Program-made: the position numbers and the translations under genes | The notes under the pieces: model-generated | The model's input: only the letters and a program-made list of their open reading frames with translations | What the model was told of the DNA's origin: nothing | Database searches by the model: none | Assembly (NCBI RefSeq): GCF_039511225.1 | Contig: NZ_CP154261.1 | Coordinates: 2,666,001-2,730,000 of the forward strand | Length of the DNA: 64,000 nt | Direction: 5' to 3' | Source of the DNA: Sphingobacterium multivorum | GTDB lineage: Bacteria; Bacteroidota; Bacteroidia; Sphingobacteriales; Sphingobacteriaceae | Part shown: positions 51,388-60,153 of the stretch, piece after piece | Position numbering within the stretch: position 1 is the first letter of the stretch | Layout of the letters: every line of letters begins with the position of its first letter

Positions 51388-52233
51388 TTAATACTCTTCT
51401 TCCACCTGATAGTTGATGAGTTCGCGAGCCTCGTTTAAGACCTTTTCTTTCCGTTCTTTTGTTAAGTTTAGGAGATCCAATTTTTCGGGATTACTCACGA
51501 TATCTTTTACCAAAATAAGTTGATTTTTGAGCAGTTGCTGTTCCTCAAGGTCGGAAAGAGTTGTGAGACAAGTGACCGGATAGAAAACAGCTTTGTCTAC
51601 TCTCTTTTTGATGCTATTTTCTTTTGGATAATCCCAAGAAAGCAAGTTGATATGATAGTATTTGGCAAAATCAATCGAATCGGAGGTGAAGTATGCGTTG
51701 GTAATCAGCCAGCCTTCTTGAAACTGCAGCTGTTTTCCAAAAAACTGATAATTGATATTGCTGATATCTTTGAATCTTGAAAGATAATACATGGGCGTCG
51801 TTACGGATATTTTTGCGTCAATATCGTTTCGAAATTTGCATTCGGCGGTGATCAGTTTACCGTCCTTATAGGCTACAACATCCAATTCATGGGAAACGGC
51901 ATGTCCCTGTACGGTCTGTCCGGTGGTGCTTTCATATCCGATGGATCGCAGAAGGTGGGCAATGTATTTTTCGAAGTAGAAACCTTCGGGGCCAAGTTCA
52001 CGCAGGGCTTTCTTAAGGCTGTAGCGAGCGGCGTAAGAATTTCGTACTGTTTTTAACGTATCAAAGGCCAGCTGATAGAGTTCTCTTGTTGAAATCCCAT
52101 CATATATTTCGTTGAGTACCTTATCGTAGACCTGATTGACCTGGTCAGCATTGGCACCGGAACGAGAAAGCGAATGGCGTAGCGATTCACCATTAAAGGG
52201 TACCAATTCACCAGAATATTTTTTGATTTGCAT
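51388..52233 (-). CDS. ATP-cone domain fused to a PD-(D/E)XK nuclease-like domain
   Basis: A 281-residue protein. The N-terminal ~90 residues look like an ATP-cone (V-P-F-N-G-E-S-L-R-x-S-L, as in NrdR and ribonucleotide reductase). From about residue 85 an Mrr-like restriction-endonuclease fold follows, with H-E-L-D-V-V (D118) and I-T-A-E-C-K (E131-C132-K133), the PD-(D/E)XK signature. The rest is helical. The combination suggests a DNA nuclease whose activity depends on nucleotide binding; restriction or repair are both possible. No methyltransferase partner adjoins. Confidence 0.82.
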   Translation of the reverse strand: MQIKKYSGELVPFNGESLRHSLSRSGANADQVNQVYDKVLNEIYDGISTRELYQLAFDTLKTVRNSYAARYSLKKALRELGPEGFYFEKYIAHLLRSIGYESTTGQTVQGHAVSHELDVVAYKDGKLITAECKFRNDIDAKISVTTPMYYLSRFKDISNINYQFFGKQLQFQEGWLITNAYFTSDSIDFAKYYHINLLSWDYPKENSIKKRVDKAVFYPVTCLTTLSDLEEQQLLKNQLILVKDIVSNPEKLDLLNLTKERKEKVLNEARELINYQVEEEY

Positions 52234-52368
52234 GTAATTCTAATTTGTTAAATACGAATATAAGAGATGTCGTCGGAGAAACAACATAAAAAACTATTAT
52301 TCTATTCCTAAACTTTTTTAGGACACCATTTGTTTATAACATGTACGATAAATAAAATAGAGATAATT

Positions 52369-52665
52369 ATGAGTAACCTACTAAACTTTGCATTTGATAA
52401 GATAAAAACAAAGATCGAAGACGATTGTATCGAAGAAAATATTGGCACCTCTGAGCGTGTTCTGTCGGTGATTGCCGGCGGATTCATATTGGGCTTGGGT
52501 GTTAAAAAACTGTTTAAGTCACCACTTACTGGATTGTCTGGACTAACCCTTGGTGGAGCCTTGATCTATCGTGGCGTAACCGGCCATTGTGATGTTAAGA
52601 AAGTATTGGAAGATAAGGATATCAAAAAAGTAGAGGTGATTGAGCATCGCTATTTTGTTAAATAG
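52369..52665 (+). CDS. DUF2892 membrane protein
   Basis: A 98-residue protein from the ATG at 52369 (an upstream TTG gives 13 extra residues). It has a N-I-G-T-S-E-R-V-L-S-V-I-A-G-G-F segment and two TM helices, the DUF2892/YgaP-like rhodanese-associated membrane unit, followed by G-A-L-I-Y-R-G-V-T-G-H-C. The C-terminal ~25 residues are charged. No attached rhodanese domain. Function unknown. Confidence 0.85.
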   Translation: MSNLLNFAFDKIKTKIEDDCIEENIGTSERVLSVIAGGFILGLGVKKLFKSPLTGLSGLTLGGALIYRGVTGHCDVKKVLEDKDIKKVEVIEHRYFVK

Positions 52666-52772
52666 CAAGCCTTGTATCCCTAGCTTAATGTAAAAGTGTT
52701 TTTAGTAGAGGCTTCTACAGGTCTGCCTGACAACAATGCGGTATTTACTTCGCCCTGTGAGTGAGGTTCGAC

Positions 52773-52794
52773 CACGGTGAGAGCACGGTGACTA
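52773..52794. repeat. Two 11-bp tandem units (CACGGTGA core)
   Basis: CACGGTGAGAG (52773-52783) and CACGGTGACTA (52784-52794) are head-to-tail copies sharing the first eight bases. They precede the GTGGACTCA triplet by 12 bases. Confidence 0.7.
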
Positions 52795-52806
52795 TACAAT
52801 AAAAAG

Positions 52807-52839
52807 GTGGACTCAACGTGGACTCATGGTGGACTCACT
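52807..52839. repeat. Three 11-bp tandem units (GTGGACTCA core)
   Basis: GTGGACTCAAC (52807-52817), GTGGACTCATG (52818-52828) and GTGGACTCACT (52829-52839): nine constant bases and two variable per unit. On the minus strand the core is GTCC, as in the array at 61850-61893. Confidence 0.85.
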
Positions 52840-52915
52840 GTGCTTACAAGGCGAATTTGATAATAGCCCGTCCGCTAGGTGGGGCATAGTTTTGACAATA
52901 AAAAAGGAGATGATA

Positions 52916-52968
52916 AAGCATAAAAAAGAGGCGAATACTTCAAAAGTGTTCGCCTCTTTTTTATGCTT
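52916..52968. terminator. Long bidirectional terminator
   Basis: AAGCATAAAAAAGAGGCGAA (52916-52935) pairs with TTCGCCTCTTTTTTATGCTT (52949-52968), extended inward with one mismatch. It separates the convergent DUF2892 and ychF genes. Confidence 0.9.
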
Positions 52969-52991
52969 ACCTGTTTGAACAGGCGGGATGG

Positions 52992-54092
52992 TTATACGTT
53001 AAAACGGAAGTGCATGATATCGCCATCTTGGACAATATATGTTTTTCCTTCCACTGATAATTTTCCAGCTTCTTTTACTGCATTTTCGGAGCCAAACGTG
53101 ACGAAATCGTCATACTTAATTACTTCAGCGCGGATAAATCCTTTTTCGAAATCTGTGTGAATTACACCTGCAGCCTGAGGTGCTGTAAATCCATTCTCAA
53201 TCGTCCAAGCGCGAACTTCTTGTACACCAGCGGTAAAATAAGTCGCCAAATTTAAAAGCGAATATGCCGCGCGGATCAGCTTGTGTACGCCAGATTCTTC
53301 AAGGCCAAGGTCATCCAAAAACATTTTGCGCTCATCGTAGCTTTCCAGTTGGGCAATTTCAGATTCGATCTGTGCTGAGATAATCAATACCTCGGCTTTT
53401 TCATCCTTTACAGCTTCCTTAACACGTTCTACGTAAGCGTTACCTGTATTAACAGAACCTTCGTCTACATTACATACATAAAGTACTGGTTTGGCTGTCA
53501 ACAAGGCTAAATCCTGGATGAACTCAAAATCTTCCGCTTCAATCGCTGCTGTACGTGCAGATTTTCCAGCTTCAAGATGATCTTTGACGATTGATAGGAT
53601 GTCAAACGTTCTTTTTGCATCTTTATCGCCGCCTGTTTTAGCCATTTTTTCTACCTTCTGGATACGTTTTACAACAGTGTCCAAATCTTTAAGCTGCAAT
53701 TCGGTGTCAATGATTTCTTTATCTCTGATGGGGTCTACCGAACCATCGACGTGGATCACGTTCCCATCGTCAAAACATCTTAAAACGTGAATAATAGCAT
53801 TTGTTGTACGAATATTTCCTAAGAATTGATTGCCTAAGCCTTCACCTTTTGAAGCTCCTTTCACAAGACCGGCGATGTCGACAATCTCGATGGTGTTTGG
53901 AACAATTCGTTGCGGGTTGACTAATTCAGCTAATTTATTGAGACGGGCATCCGGTACGGTAATTACCCCAACATTTGGTTCAATTGTACAAAATGGAAAG
54001 TTAGCCGCTTGCGCTTTCGCGTTCGACAAACAGTTAAATAATGTTGATTTACCGACGTTTGGTAAACCTACGATACCGCATTGTAAAGCCAT
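52992..54092 (-). CDS. ychF: Redox-responsive GTPase/ATPase YchF
   Basis: 366 residues from the ATG at 54092 (MALQ); the frame is open 9 codons further up. G1 P-loop G-L-P-N-V-G-K-S-T near residue 8, the G3-region D-I-A-G-L-V-K-G-A-S-K-G-E-G-L-G, then N-V-D-E (in place of NKxD, typical of YchF, which prefers ATP). A C-terminal TGS domain ends V-Q-D-G-D-I-M-H-F-R-F. YchF associates with ribosomes and oxidative stress control. Confidence 0.96.
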   Translation of the reverse strand: MALQCGIVGLPNVGKSTLFNCLSNAKAQAANFPFCTIEPNVGVITVPDARLNKLAELVNPQRIVPNTIEIVDIAGLVKGASKGEGLGNQFLGNIRTTNAIIHVLRCFDDGNVIHVDGSVDPIRDKEIIDTELQLKDLDTVVKRIQKVEKMAKTGGDKDAKRTFDILSIVKDHLEAGKSARTAAIEAEDFEFIQDLALLTAKPVLYVCNVDEGSVNTGNAYVERVKEAVKDEKAEVLIISAQIESEIAQLESYDERKMFLDDLGLEESGVHKLIRAAYSLLNLATYFTAGVQEVRAWTIENGFTAPQAAGVIHTDFEKGFIRAEVIKYDDFVTFGSENAVKEAGKLSVEGKTYIVQDGDIMHFRFNV

Positions 54093-54160
54093 ATATAGTG
54101 CAAATTTTTGAAATTGCACAAAGATAGAAAATTCACTGTAATTTTTAGCTATCTTGTCGA

Positions 54161-54496
54161 ATGGTTCATTGGCACAAAATTGAACATGCCGATTTTCTTA
54201 AAAATCAGGGCATCAGCGAACATAAATTCGGTAGAAAAATTATTTGTATTACCTGGTACGAAGACCAACTCTATGCTTTCTCGCCTAAATGTCCACATGC
54301 TGGGGCACCATTGAAAAATGGCTGGTGTGAACGTGGAAAAGTAATCTGTCCTTTTCATCGCCATGAATTCGATCTGGTGTCGGGGAGAGGTAATCCCGAA
54401 CAGCATGATTTTATTCGCGTTTACCCCATAAAATTCGAAAACAACGATTATTATGTTGGCTTGGAATTAGGCTTCTGGGAGCGTTTATTTGCTTAA
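54161..54496 (+). CDS. Rieske-type [2Fe-2S] ferredoxin-like protein
   Basis: A 111-residue Rieske domain: C44-P-H46-A-G and C63-P-F-H66-R-H-E-F provide the two Cys and two His cluster ligands. The N-terminus I-C-I-T-W-Y-E-D-Q-L-Y-A-F and the C-terminal short W-E-R-L-F complete a stand-alone ferredoxin of the type that feeds oxygenases or nitrite reductases. No such enzyme is next to it. Divergent from ychF by 68 bases. Confidence 0.9.
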   Translation: MVHWHKIEHADFLKNQGISEHKFGRKIICITWYEDQLYAFSPKCPHAGAPLKNGWCERGKVICPFHRHEFDLVSGRGNPEQHDFIRVYPIKFENNDYYVGLELGFWERLFA

Positions 54497-54554
54497 AAAG
54501 TAACGAAAGTATCATATCTCACTGCGTGAATCGTATATCTCGTTAGTAAATAAG

Positions 54555-54562
54555 TATATTTG
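54555..54562 (+). promoter_or_regulatory. Candidate -7 box for gpsA operon
   Basis: TATATTTG matches TAnnTTTG 22 bases before the gpsA ATG. No convincing -33 TTTG at standard spacing. Confidence 0.35.
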
Positions 54563-54584
54563 CTGTCGAAAACAAATTAAAGAC

Positions 54585-55589
54585 ATGCAGGGGAAAAAGA
54601 TTGGTATAATTGGTAGCGGAAGTTGGGCTACTGCTATGATCAAGATGCTATGTGAAAATGACCAAGACAAGCATATTTTTTGGTGGGTAAGAAAGGAAGA
54701 GGATGCAGAATATATTCAAAAATTCAAACATAACCCGACTTACCTGAGCAGTGTTTCGGTTGATCTTAGTATTACGACGATTGATACCGATGCTAAAAAC
54801 GTAATTACTAATTCAGATATTGTCATTTTAAATACGCCTGCGGCCTATTTGAAGGATGCACTGGCCAATGTGACGAAGGAAGATTTTAGAAATAAAATTG
54901 TTGTTTCCGCCATCAAGGGGATTATTCCCAAAGATAATTTGATTATCGGTGAGTTTTTGGAGCAACGGTATGAGGTCGATATTGAACAGATCTGTGTGGT
55001 TGGTGGTCCCTGCCATGCGGAGGAAGTTGCCTTAGGCAAATTGTCTTATTTAACTTTCGGCTGTAAGAACCTGGATAGTGCAGCATTGGTTGCTTCCTTT
55101 CTGTCGTCAAGGGTTATCAAGACGATTCTGTCGGAAGATGTACTCGGAATAGAATTTGGTGCAGTATTGAAAAACATCTATGCGTTAGCTGGAGGTATCT
55201 GTCACGGCTTAGGTTACGGTGATAATTTTCAGGCTGTGCTGGTCTCCAATGCAATTCGCGAAATGCGCCGGTTTGTAGGTAAAGTAGATGGTGATACGTC
55301 AAGGGATGTGAATACTTCGGCTTATTTAGGGGATCTTTTGGTAACAGCCTATTCCCAATTTAGCCGAAATAGAACCTTTGGTAATATGATCGGAAAGGGC
55401 TATAGTGTACAATCTGCGCAATTGGAAATGAATATGGTGGCTGAAGGGTATTACGCATCGGCATGTATTCAAGAGTATGCGAAAAAATATGCAGTGGAAT
55501 TGCCTATATGCGATGCCGTGCATCAAATTTTGTATGAACACCTCCCTGCATCTAAAATTATTCAAGCATTGAGCGAAAAATTAACATAA
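54585..55589 (+). CDS. gpsA: Glycerol-3-phosphate dehydrogenase [NAD(P)+]
   Basis: A 334-residue enzyme. Nucleotide loop G-I-I-G-S-G-S-W-A-T-A near residue 7, G-P-C-H-A-E-E-V (GPxHAxE motif), F-G-A-V-L-K-N-I-Y-A-L-A-G-G-I with catalytic Lys, then G-L-G-Y-G-D-N-F-Q-A. Reduces dihydroxyacetone phosphate to glycerol-3-phosphate for phospholipid synthesis. It is followed by hemF after 19 bp. Confidence 0.95.
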   Translation: MQGKKIGIIGSGSWATAMIKMLCENDQDKHIFWWVRKEEDAEYIQKFKHNPTYLSSVSVDLSITTIDTDAKNVITNSDIVILNTPAAYLKDALANVTKEDFRNKIVVSAIKGIIPKDNLIIGEFLEQRYEVDIEQICVVGGPCHAEEVALGKLSYLTFGCKNLDSAALVASFLSSRVIKTILSEDVLGIEFGAVLKNIYALAGGICHGLGYGDNFQAVLVSNAIREMRRFVGKVDGDTSRDVNTSAYLGDLLVTAYSQFSRNRTFGNMIGKGYSVQSAQLEMNMVAEGYYASACIQEYAKKYAVELPICDAVHQILYEHLPASKIIQALSEKLT

Positions 55590-55608
55590 TAAAGTAGCAA
55601 TAGAGTAG

Positions 55609-56505
55609 ATGATAACAAAAGAAGCGATTGCTTTAGCTTATAAAGAAATTCAGGACGAAATATGTCAGGCGCTGGAGAAATTAGACGGATCGGCACGCTT
55701 TGAAGAAGAATTGTGGGAGCGTGAAGGCGGTGGTGGCGGTCGCACCAGGATCATTCAAAATGGTCAGATTTTTGAAAAAGGAGGCGTTAACTTTTCGTCT
55801 GTGTATGGCAAATTACCTGAAGCGATCAAAAAGTCATTTGCGGTGGAAGAAGATGATTTTTTTGCGACAGGAGTTTCCATTGTAATCCATCCAAACAATC
55901 CCTTCGTACCTATTATACACATGAATATCCGCTATTTTGAACTGAACGATCAGATTCGTTGGTTTGGCGGCGGTATTGATTTAACGCCGCATTATATCGA
56001 TGAAGAGGATGCCCGTTATTTTCATCAGCAGCTGAAAGATGTCTGTGATAGACATGATTCATCCTATTATGAAAAATTTAAAAATTGGGCGGATGATTAT
56101 TTTTATATCAGACATCGCCAGGAAACACGCGGCATAGGAGGTGTATTTTACGATAAGTTGAATACTGAAAAAACAGGGGTGAGCATGGAAGATATTTTTG
56201 CTTTTTCCTGTGACCTTGGACGCACGTTTGCACCAACATACACTGCTTTGGTGGAGAAAAATCGACATAAAAACTTTACTGATCAACAAAAAAATTGGCA
56301 ATTGATCCGTCGCGGACGCTATGTCGAATTTAACCTCGTATGGGACTCGGGGACTAAATTTGGACTTGAAACGAATGGTCGGATTGAGTCGATATTGATG
56401 AGTCTACCAGCCCAAGCCAATTGGGCATATGATTATCGTCCTGAAGAAGGCTCCGAAGAAGCCAAAACCTTATCTTTATTGCGAAAAGGTATTAACTGGA
56501 TTTAA
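55609..56505 (+). CDS. hemF: Oxygen-dependent coproporphyrinogen III oxidase
   Basis: A 298-residue enzyme with the hemF signature: G-G-G-G-G-R-T-R near residue 41, W-F-G-G-G-I-D-L-T-P near 125, and R-G-R-Y-V-E-F-N-L-V-W-D-S-G-T near 240. It uses O2 to convert coproporphyrinogen III to protoporphyrinogen IX in haem synthesis, fitting an aerobic host. The next gene is an M16 peptidase 20 bp away. Confidence 0.96.
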   Translation: MITKEAIALAYKEIQDEICQALEKLDGSARFEEELWEREGGGGGRTRIIQNGQIFEKGGVNFSSVYGKLPEAIKKSFAVEEDDFFATGVSIVIHPNNPFVPIIHMNIRYFELNDQIRWFGGGIDLTPHYIDEEDARYFHQQLKDVCDRHDSSYYEKFKNWADDYFYIRHRQETRGIGGVFYDKLNTEKTGVSMEDIFAFSCDLGRTFAPTYTALVEKNRHKNFTDQQKNWQLIRRGRYVEFNLVWDSGTKFGLETNGRIESILMSLPAQANWAYDYRPEEGSEEAKTLSLLRKGINWI

Positions 56506-56525
56506 AAACATCGAAGAAAAAATAG

Positions 56526-57785
56526 ATGGTTTCTTATCGAAAATTTACGTTGGAAAACGGCCTACGTGTATTGGTACACGAGGATCATAATACAGCCATG
56601 GCCTGCGTCAATATCTTGTACGATGTGGGGGCAAGGGATGAATCTCCGGAACAGACCGGATTTGCGCACTTATTTGAACACCTGATGTTTGGTGGAAGTA
56701 TCAATATTCCTAATTTCGATACCGAATTACAAAAAGTGGGTGGCGAGAATAATGCATTCACCAGCAACGATATTACAAATTATTACATCACTTTACCCTC
56801 TTCAAATCTAGAAACGGCATTGTGGTTGGAGTCGGACCGGATGTTAAGTTTGGCTTTTTCCGAACAAAGCCTCGAAGTGCAGCGGAATGTCGTGAGTGAA
56901 GAATTCAAACAGCGTTATTTGAATCAGCCTTATGGTGACGCTTGGCTAAAATTACGTCCATTGGCCTATCAGGTGCACCCTTATCGTTGGGCAACCATCG
57001 GAAAAGAACTGAGCCATATTGAAGAGGCTACAATGGAAGATGTTAAAGCATTTTTCAAATTACATTATAATCCGCAGAGTGCAATTATGGTTGTTTCTGG
57101 GGATGTTCATTTTGAGGAAGTAAAAGCTTTGACTGAAAAATGGTTTGGCGATATTGAGGCGGGCGAAAAATACAATCGCCAATTGCCTAAAGAACCCGCG
57201 CAAGATAAGATTAGACGGGAAACGACTTGGGCAGATGTGCCTTTGGATGCGCTTTATATGGCATTTCATGGCCCTGCTCGATTGGAAGAGGGGTATTTTG
57301 CAATGGATCTTCTGTCGGACATTTTATCGAGGGGCTCTTCTTCACGTTTATATCGTCGATTGGTAAAAGAGGGGCAGTTATTTAGTGAAATAAATGCTTA
57401 TGTGATGGGAAGTATCGACAATAACCTCTTTGTTATTGAAGGAAAACCGTCGGAAGGCATCTCGCTAGAGGAAGCTGAACGCGCGGTGTGGGCAGAATTG
57501 GAGGTCATAAAATCCGAGTTGGTGCCTGCAGCTGAATTGGAAAAAGTGAAGAATAAGATCGAATCGACAAATGTTTTTGCAGAACTATCTATTTTGGATA
57601 AAGCCATGAATTTGGCTTTCCATGAGTTGCTGGGTGATGCAGACGGCATCAACACAGAGGTCTCAAAATATTTGTCGGTGAGTGCTGAGGAAGTTCAACA
57701 GCAAGCTCAGCTCATTTTTAGACCGGAGAATGCTTCTATATTAATGTATAAATCAAAACAAGAGGAGGCTGTACATGTTGGATAG
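56526..57785 (+). CDS. M16 family zinc peptidase, catalytic subunit
   Basis: A 419-residue insulinase-type peptidase. The inverted zinc motif H-L-F-E-H is at 48-52, with the third ligand Glu expected about 75 residues later. The N-terminal M16 domain pairs with a second domain (M16_C). Bacterial members form heterodimers with a partner lacking HxxEH, and the next gene fits this. The two overlap by 11 bases. Confidence 0.92.
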   Translation: MVSYRKFTLENGLRVLVHEDHNTAMACVNILYDVGARDESPEQTGFAHLFEHLMFGGSINIPNFDTELQKVGGENNAFTSNDITNYYITLPSSNLETALWLESDRMLSLAFSEQSLEVQRNVVSEEFKQRYLNQPYGDAWLKLRPLAYQVHPYRWATIGKELSHIEEATMEDVKAFFKLHYNPQSAIMVVSGDVHFEEVKALTEKWFGDIEAGEKYNRQLPKEPAQDKIRRETTWADVPLDALYMAFHGPARLEEGYFAMDLLSDILSRGSSSRLYRRLVKEGQLFSEINAYVMGSIDNNLFVIEGKPSEGISLEEAERAVWAELEVIKSELVPAAELEKVKNKIESTNVFAELSILDKAMNLAFHELLGDADGINTEVSKYLSVSAEEVQQQAQLIFRPENASILMYKSKQEEAVHVG

Positions 57786-59097
57786 GACAAAAGCACCCGA
57801 GTTCCGTGAAATTGGAAATATAAGTTTGAAAGAACCGATCAAGAAGCAGTTTGCAAACGGATTGCCTGTCTATGTATTCCAGTCGCCCGAGCAGGAGCTG
57901 GTACGGATAGAATGGATTTTTGAGAATACCTATCTTGACGGATCGGCTGAAAATCCGTTGTTAAATAGTACCCTAAGTGCATTGCTTAAGGAGGGGACAA
58001 AGACCATGTCGAGTGCAGAGATTGCAGATAAAGTGGATTTCTACGGAGCATTTCTTGTTCCTGAATATTCTTTTGACGTAACGTCTCTGTCGCTTTACAC
58101 ATTGAATAGACATAGTCAAGTACTCTTGCCGCTTGTAAAAGATATTCTAACGGAAGCATCGATTCCACAACAGGAATTGAATACCTATTTGCGCAATAAC
58201 AAACAAAAGTTTCAAGTCTCTATTCAGAAAAATGATTATCTGGCGAGACGCAAATTTTACAATTTGATCTTTGGTGAGAATAATCGTTATGGGCGTACAC
58301 CAAAACTAGCAGATTACGATGCAATTACGCGTGCGCAGCTGATCGAATTGTACCGTAGGGAAATTATTCCTGCGAATTGTACTTTAATTGTTTCGGGTAA
58401 TGTTTCTGAAGAGCTTTTGCAGGAGTTGGAGCAAATCTTCGGTGTCGAGTGGCAAGGAGCAGCTGCTGTCTCTCCTTCGGAAATTCCTGCTTTGGTGCAA
58501 GGTTCAAATAACCTGGCTTATGAGGAAAAAGATAATGCCTTGCAGTCTGCCATTCGGTTGGGCTGTCAGACGATTGGAAGGGAACATCCCGATTATCCGG
58601 CATTACAATTTGTCAACACATTATTAGGTGGTTTTTTCGGTTCCCGTCTAATGCGCAATATCCGAGAAGAAAAAGGGTATACCTATAGCATTGGTTCGGC
58701 CGTTGCTACCTTGAAACATACTGGTTTTATGACCATTGTAACTGAAGTTGGGGTAGATGTAACACAGGCCACGTTGACTGAAATAGAAAAGGAGATCAAT
58801 TTGTTGAAAACAACATTGGCCTCCGAGGATGAGGTCAATCTTGTGAAGACCTATATGGAAGGTTCTATGTTGGGTTCGTTGGAAAGTATCTTTTCGCATG
58901 CCGACAAGTTCAAAAGTGTTTTGTTAAATGGGATGACATTGAACTATTATTCCTATTATATGGAACAGATCAGAAATATGTCGCCCGAGAAGGTGCAGCA
59001 TCTTGCCAATAAATACTTGGACTACGATGCCATGGTGAAGGTTGTTGTTGGGAAAATCAGTCAAGTAGAACCAGTTCATCAAGCGGTTGTAAATTAA
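57775..59097 (+). CDS. M16 family peptidase-like protein, non-catalytic partner
   Basis: A 440-residue M16-fold protein whose motif region reads A-L-L-K-E-G-T instead of HxxEH, so it has no zinc site. The M16_C segment G-G-F-F-G-S-R-L-M-R-N-I-R-E-E-K-G-Y-T-Y-S-I is well conserved and contains the R/Y pair that helps the partner's substrate cleft. It overlaps the catalytic subunit gene by 11 bases and is almost surely its partner. Confidence 0.92.
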   Translation: MLDRTKAPEFREIGNISLKEPIKKQFANGLPVYVFQSPEQELVRIEWIFENTYLDGSAENPLLNSTLSALLKEGTKTMSSAEIADKVDFYGAFLVPEYSFDVTSLSLYTLNRHSQVLLPLVKDILTEASIPQQELNTYLRNNKQKFQVSIQKNDYLARRKFYNLIFGENNRYGRTPKLADYDAITRAQLIELYRREIIPANCTLIVSGNVSEELLQELEQIFGVEWQGAAAVSPSEIPALVQGSNNLAYEEKDNALQSAIRLGCQTIGREHPDYPALQFVNTLLGGFFGSRLMRNIREEKGYTYSIGSAVATLKHTGFMTIVTEVGVDVTQATLTEIEKEINLLKTTLASEDEVNLVKTYMEGSMLGSLESIFSHADKFKSVLLNGMTLNYYSYYMEQIRNMSPEKVQHLANKYLDYDAMVKVVVGKISQVEPVHQAVVN

Positions 59098-59168
59098 ATT
59101 TCTTAGACTACAAAAATCGAATACTACTTTGTATTTTTGGTTTTTGATAAAAAAGTGTATTATCCAGC

Positions 59169-60125
59169 ATGGAATTAAAATTAAAAAGACCATTGGTGTT
59201 TTTCGATTTGGAAACTACAGGTGTTAATGTGGCGACCGATCGTATTGTGGAAGTATCATTTCTGAAAGTGATGCCCAGTGGTGAAGAAACAGTCTATACA
59301 AAGAAGATCAATCCAGAAGTGCCTATTCCTGCGGAATCCTCTTTTTTTCACGGCATTTATGATGAAGATGTGAAGGATGCTCCTAATTTTAGAGCAATCG
59401 CAGTGGAACTTGCGGCGTTTATTGCCGATGGAGATCTCGCGGGATATAATTCCAATAAATTCGATGTCCCAATGCTTATGGAAGAGTTTTTACGGGCAGG
59501 TGTTGATTTTTCATTGGAGGGTAGAGCATTTGTTGATGTTCAAAATATCTTCCATCAGATGGAACAACGTACGCTGAAAGCTGCATACAAGTTTTATTGC
59601 AATGAAAATCTTGAAAATGCGCATACAGCGGAAGCGGATGTTCGTGCCACATATGAGGTCTTGAAAGCACAGCTGACAAAATATGAAGGCGCAGCATTCG
59701 AAGATAAACATGGGACAGTGTCCTATCCTGTCGTAAACGATGTTGAGGCGCTACATACGTTTACCAACCTAAGTAAGCCTGTAGATTTTGCCGGACGTCT
59801 CGTCTATAATGCCGAGGGATTGGAAACGATCAATTTTGGTAAACATAAAGGAAGACCTGTTATAGAAGTATTTGAGCAAGAGCCCAGTTACTACGCTTGG
59901 ATGCAGAACGGTGATTTTCCATTGTATACCAAGAAGGTCTTGGAGAATATCTGGAATCGGTATAAAAAGGAAAAGAGTGAGCAAAAGGCAAAAGCAGCTG
60001 CAGCCACCCATTCTGTAGAAGATAAAAAACTTGCGAAAAAGGAATTCAATCAGCAAAAAGAAGAAGCGCCGCAGAACATTTCTTTGGATATGCTGAAAGG
60101 ATTGCAAGATAAATTTAAAAAATAA
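59169..60125 (+). CDS. DEDDh 3'-5' exonuclease with ExoX-like C-terminal region
   Basis: A 318-residue protein. Exo I motif F-F-D-L-E-T-T-G near residue 10, Exo II G-Y-N-S-N-K-F-D near residue 92 and Exo III H-T-A-E-A-D near residue 150 (DEDDh type, like DnaQ). The part after about 215 (I-N-F-G-K-H-K-G-R-P and Y-A-W-M-Q-N-G-D-F-P) resembles the ExoX C-terminal region. Acts in DNA repair or proofreading. The tail is Lys/Gln-rich. Confidence 0.88.
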   Translation: MELKLKRPLVFFDLETTGVNVATDRIVEVSFLKVMPSGEETVYTKKINPEVPIPAESSFFHGIYDEDVKDAPNFRAIAVELAAFIADGDLAGYNSNKFDVPMLMEEFLRAGVDFSLEGRAFVDVQNIFHQMEQRTLKAAYKFYCNENLENAHTAEADVRATYEVLKAQLTKYEGAAFEDKHGTVSYPVVNDVEALHTFTNLSKPVDFAGRLVYNAEGLETINFGKHKGRPVIEVFEQEPSYYAWMQNGDFPLYTKKVLENIWNRYKKEKSEQKAKAAAATHSVEDKKLAKKEFNQQKEEAPQNISLDMLKGLQDKFKK

Positions 60126-60153
60126 CGTTAATTAATAGCTTAGAAAAAGGATT

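Larger units (their letters stand above)
52666..52991. other. Gene-free region with 11-bp periodic repeats
   Basis: 326 bases. It contains two runs of 11-bp units (52773-52794 and 52807-52839) and a strong bidirectional terminator (52916-52968). No credible gene. Confidence 0.6.
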
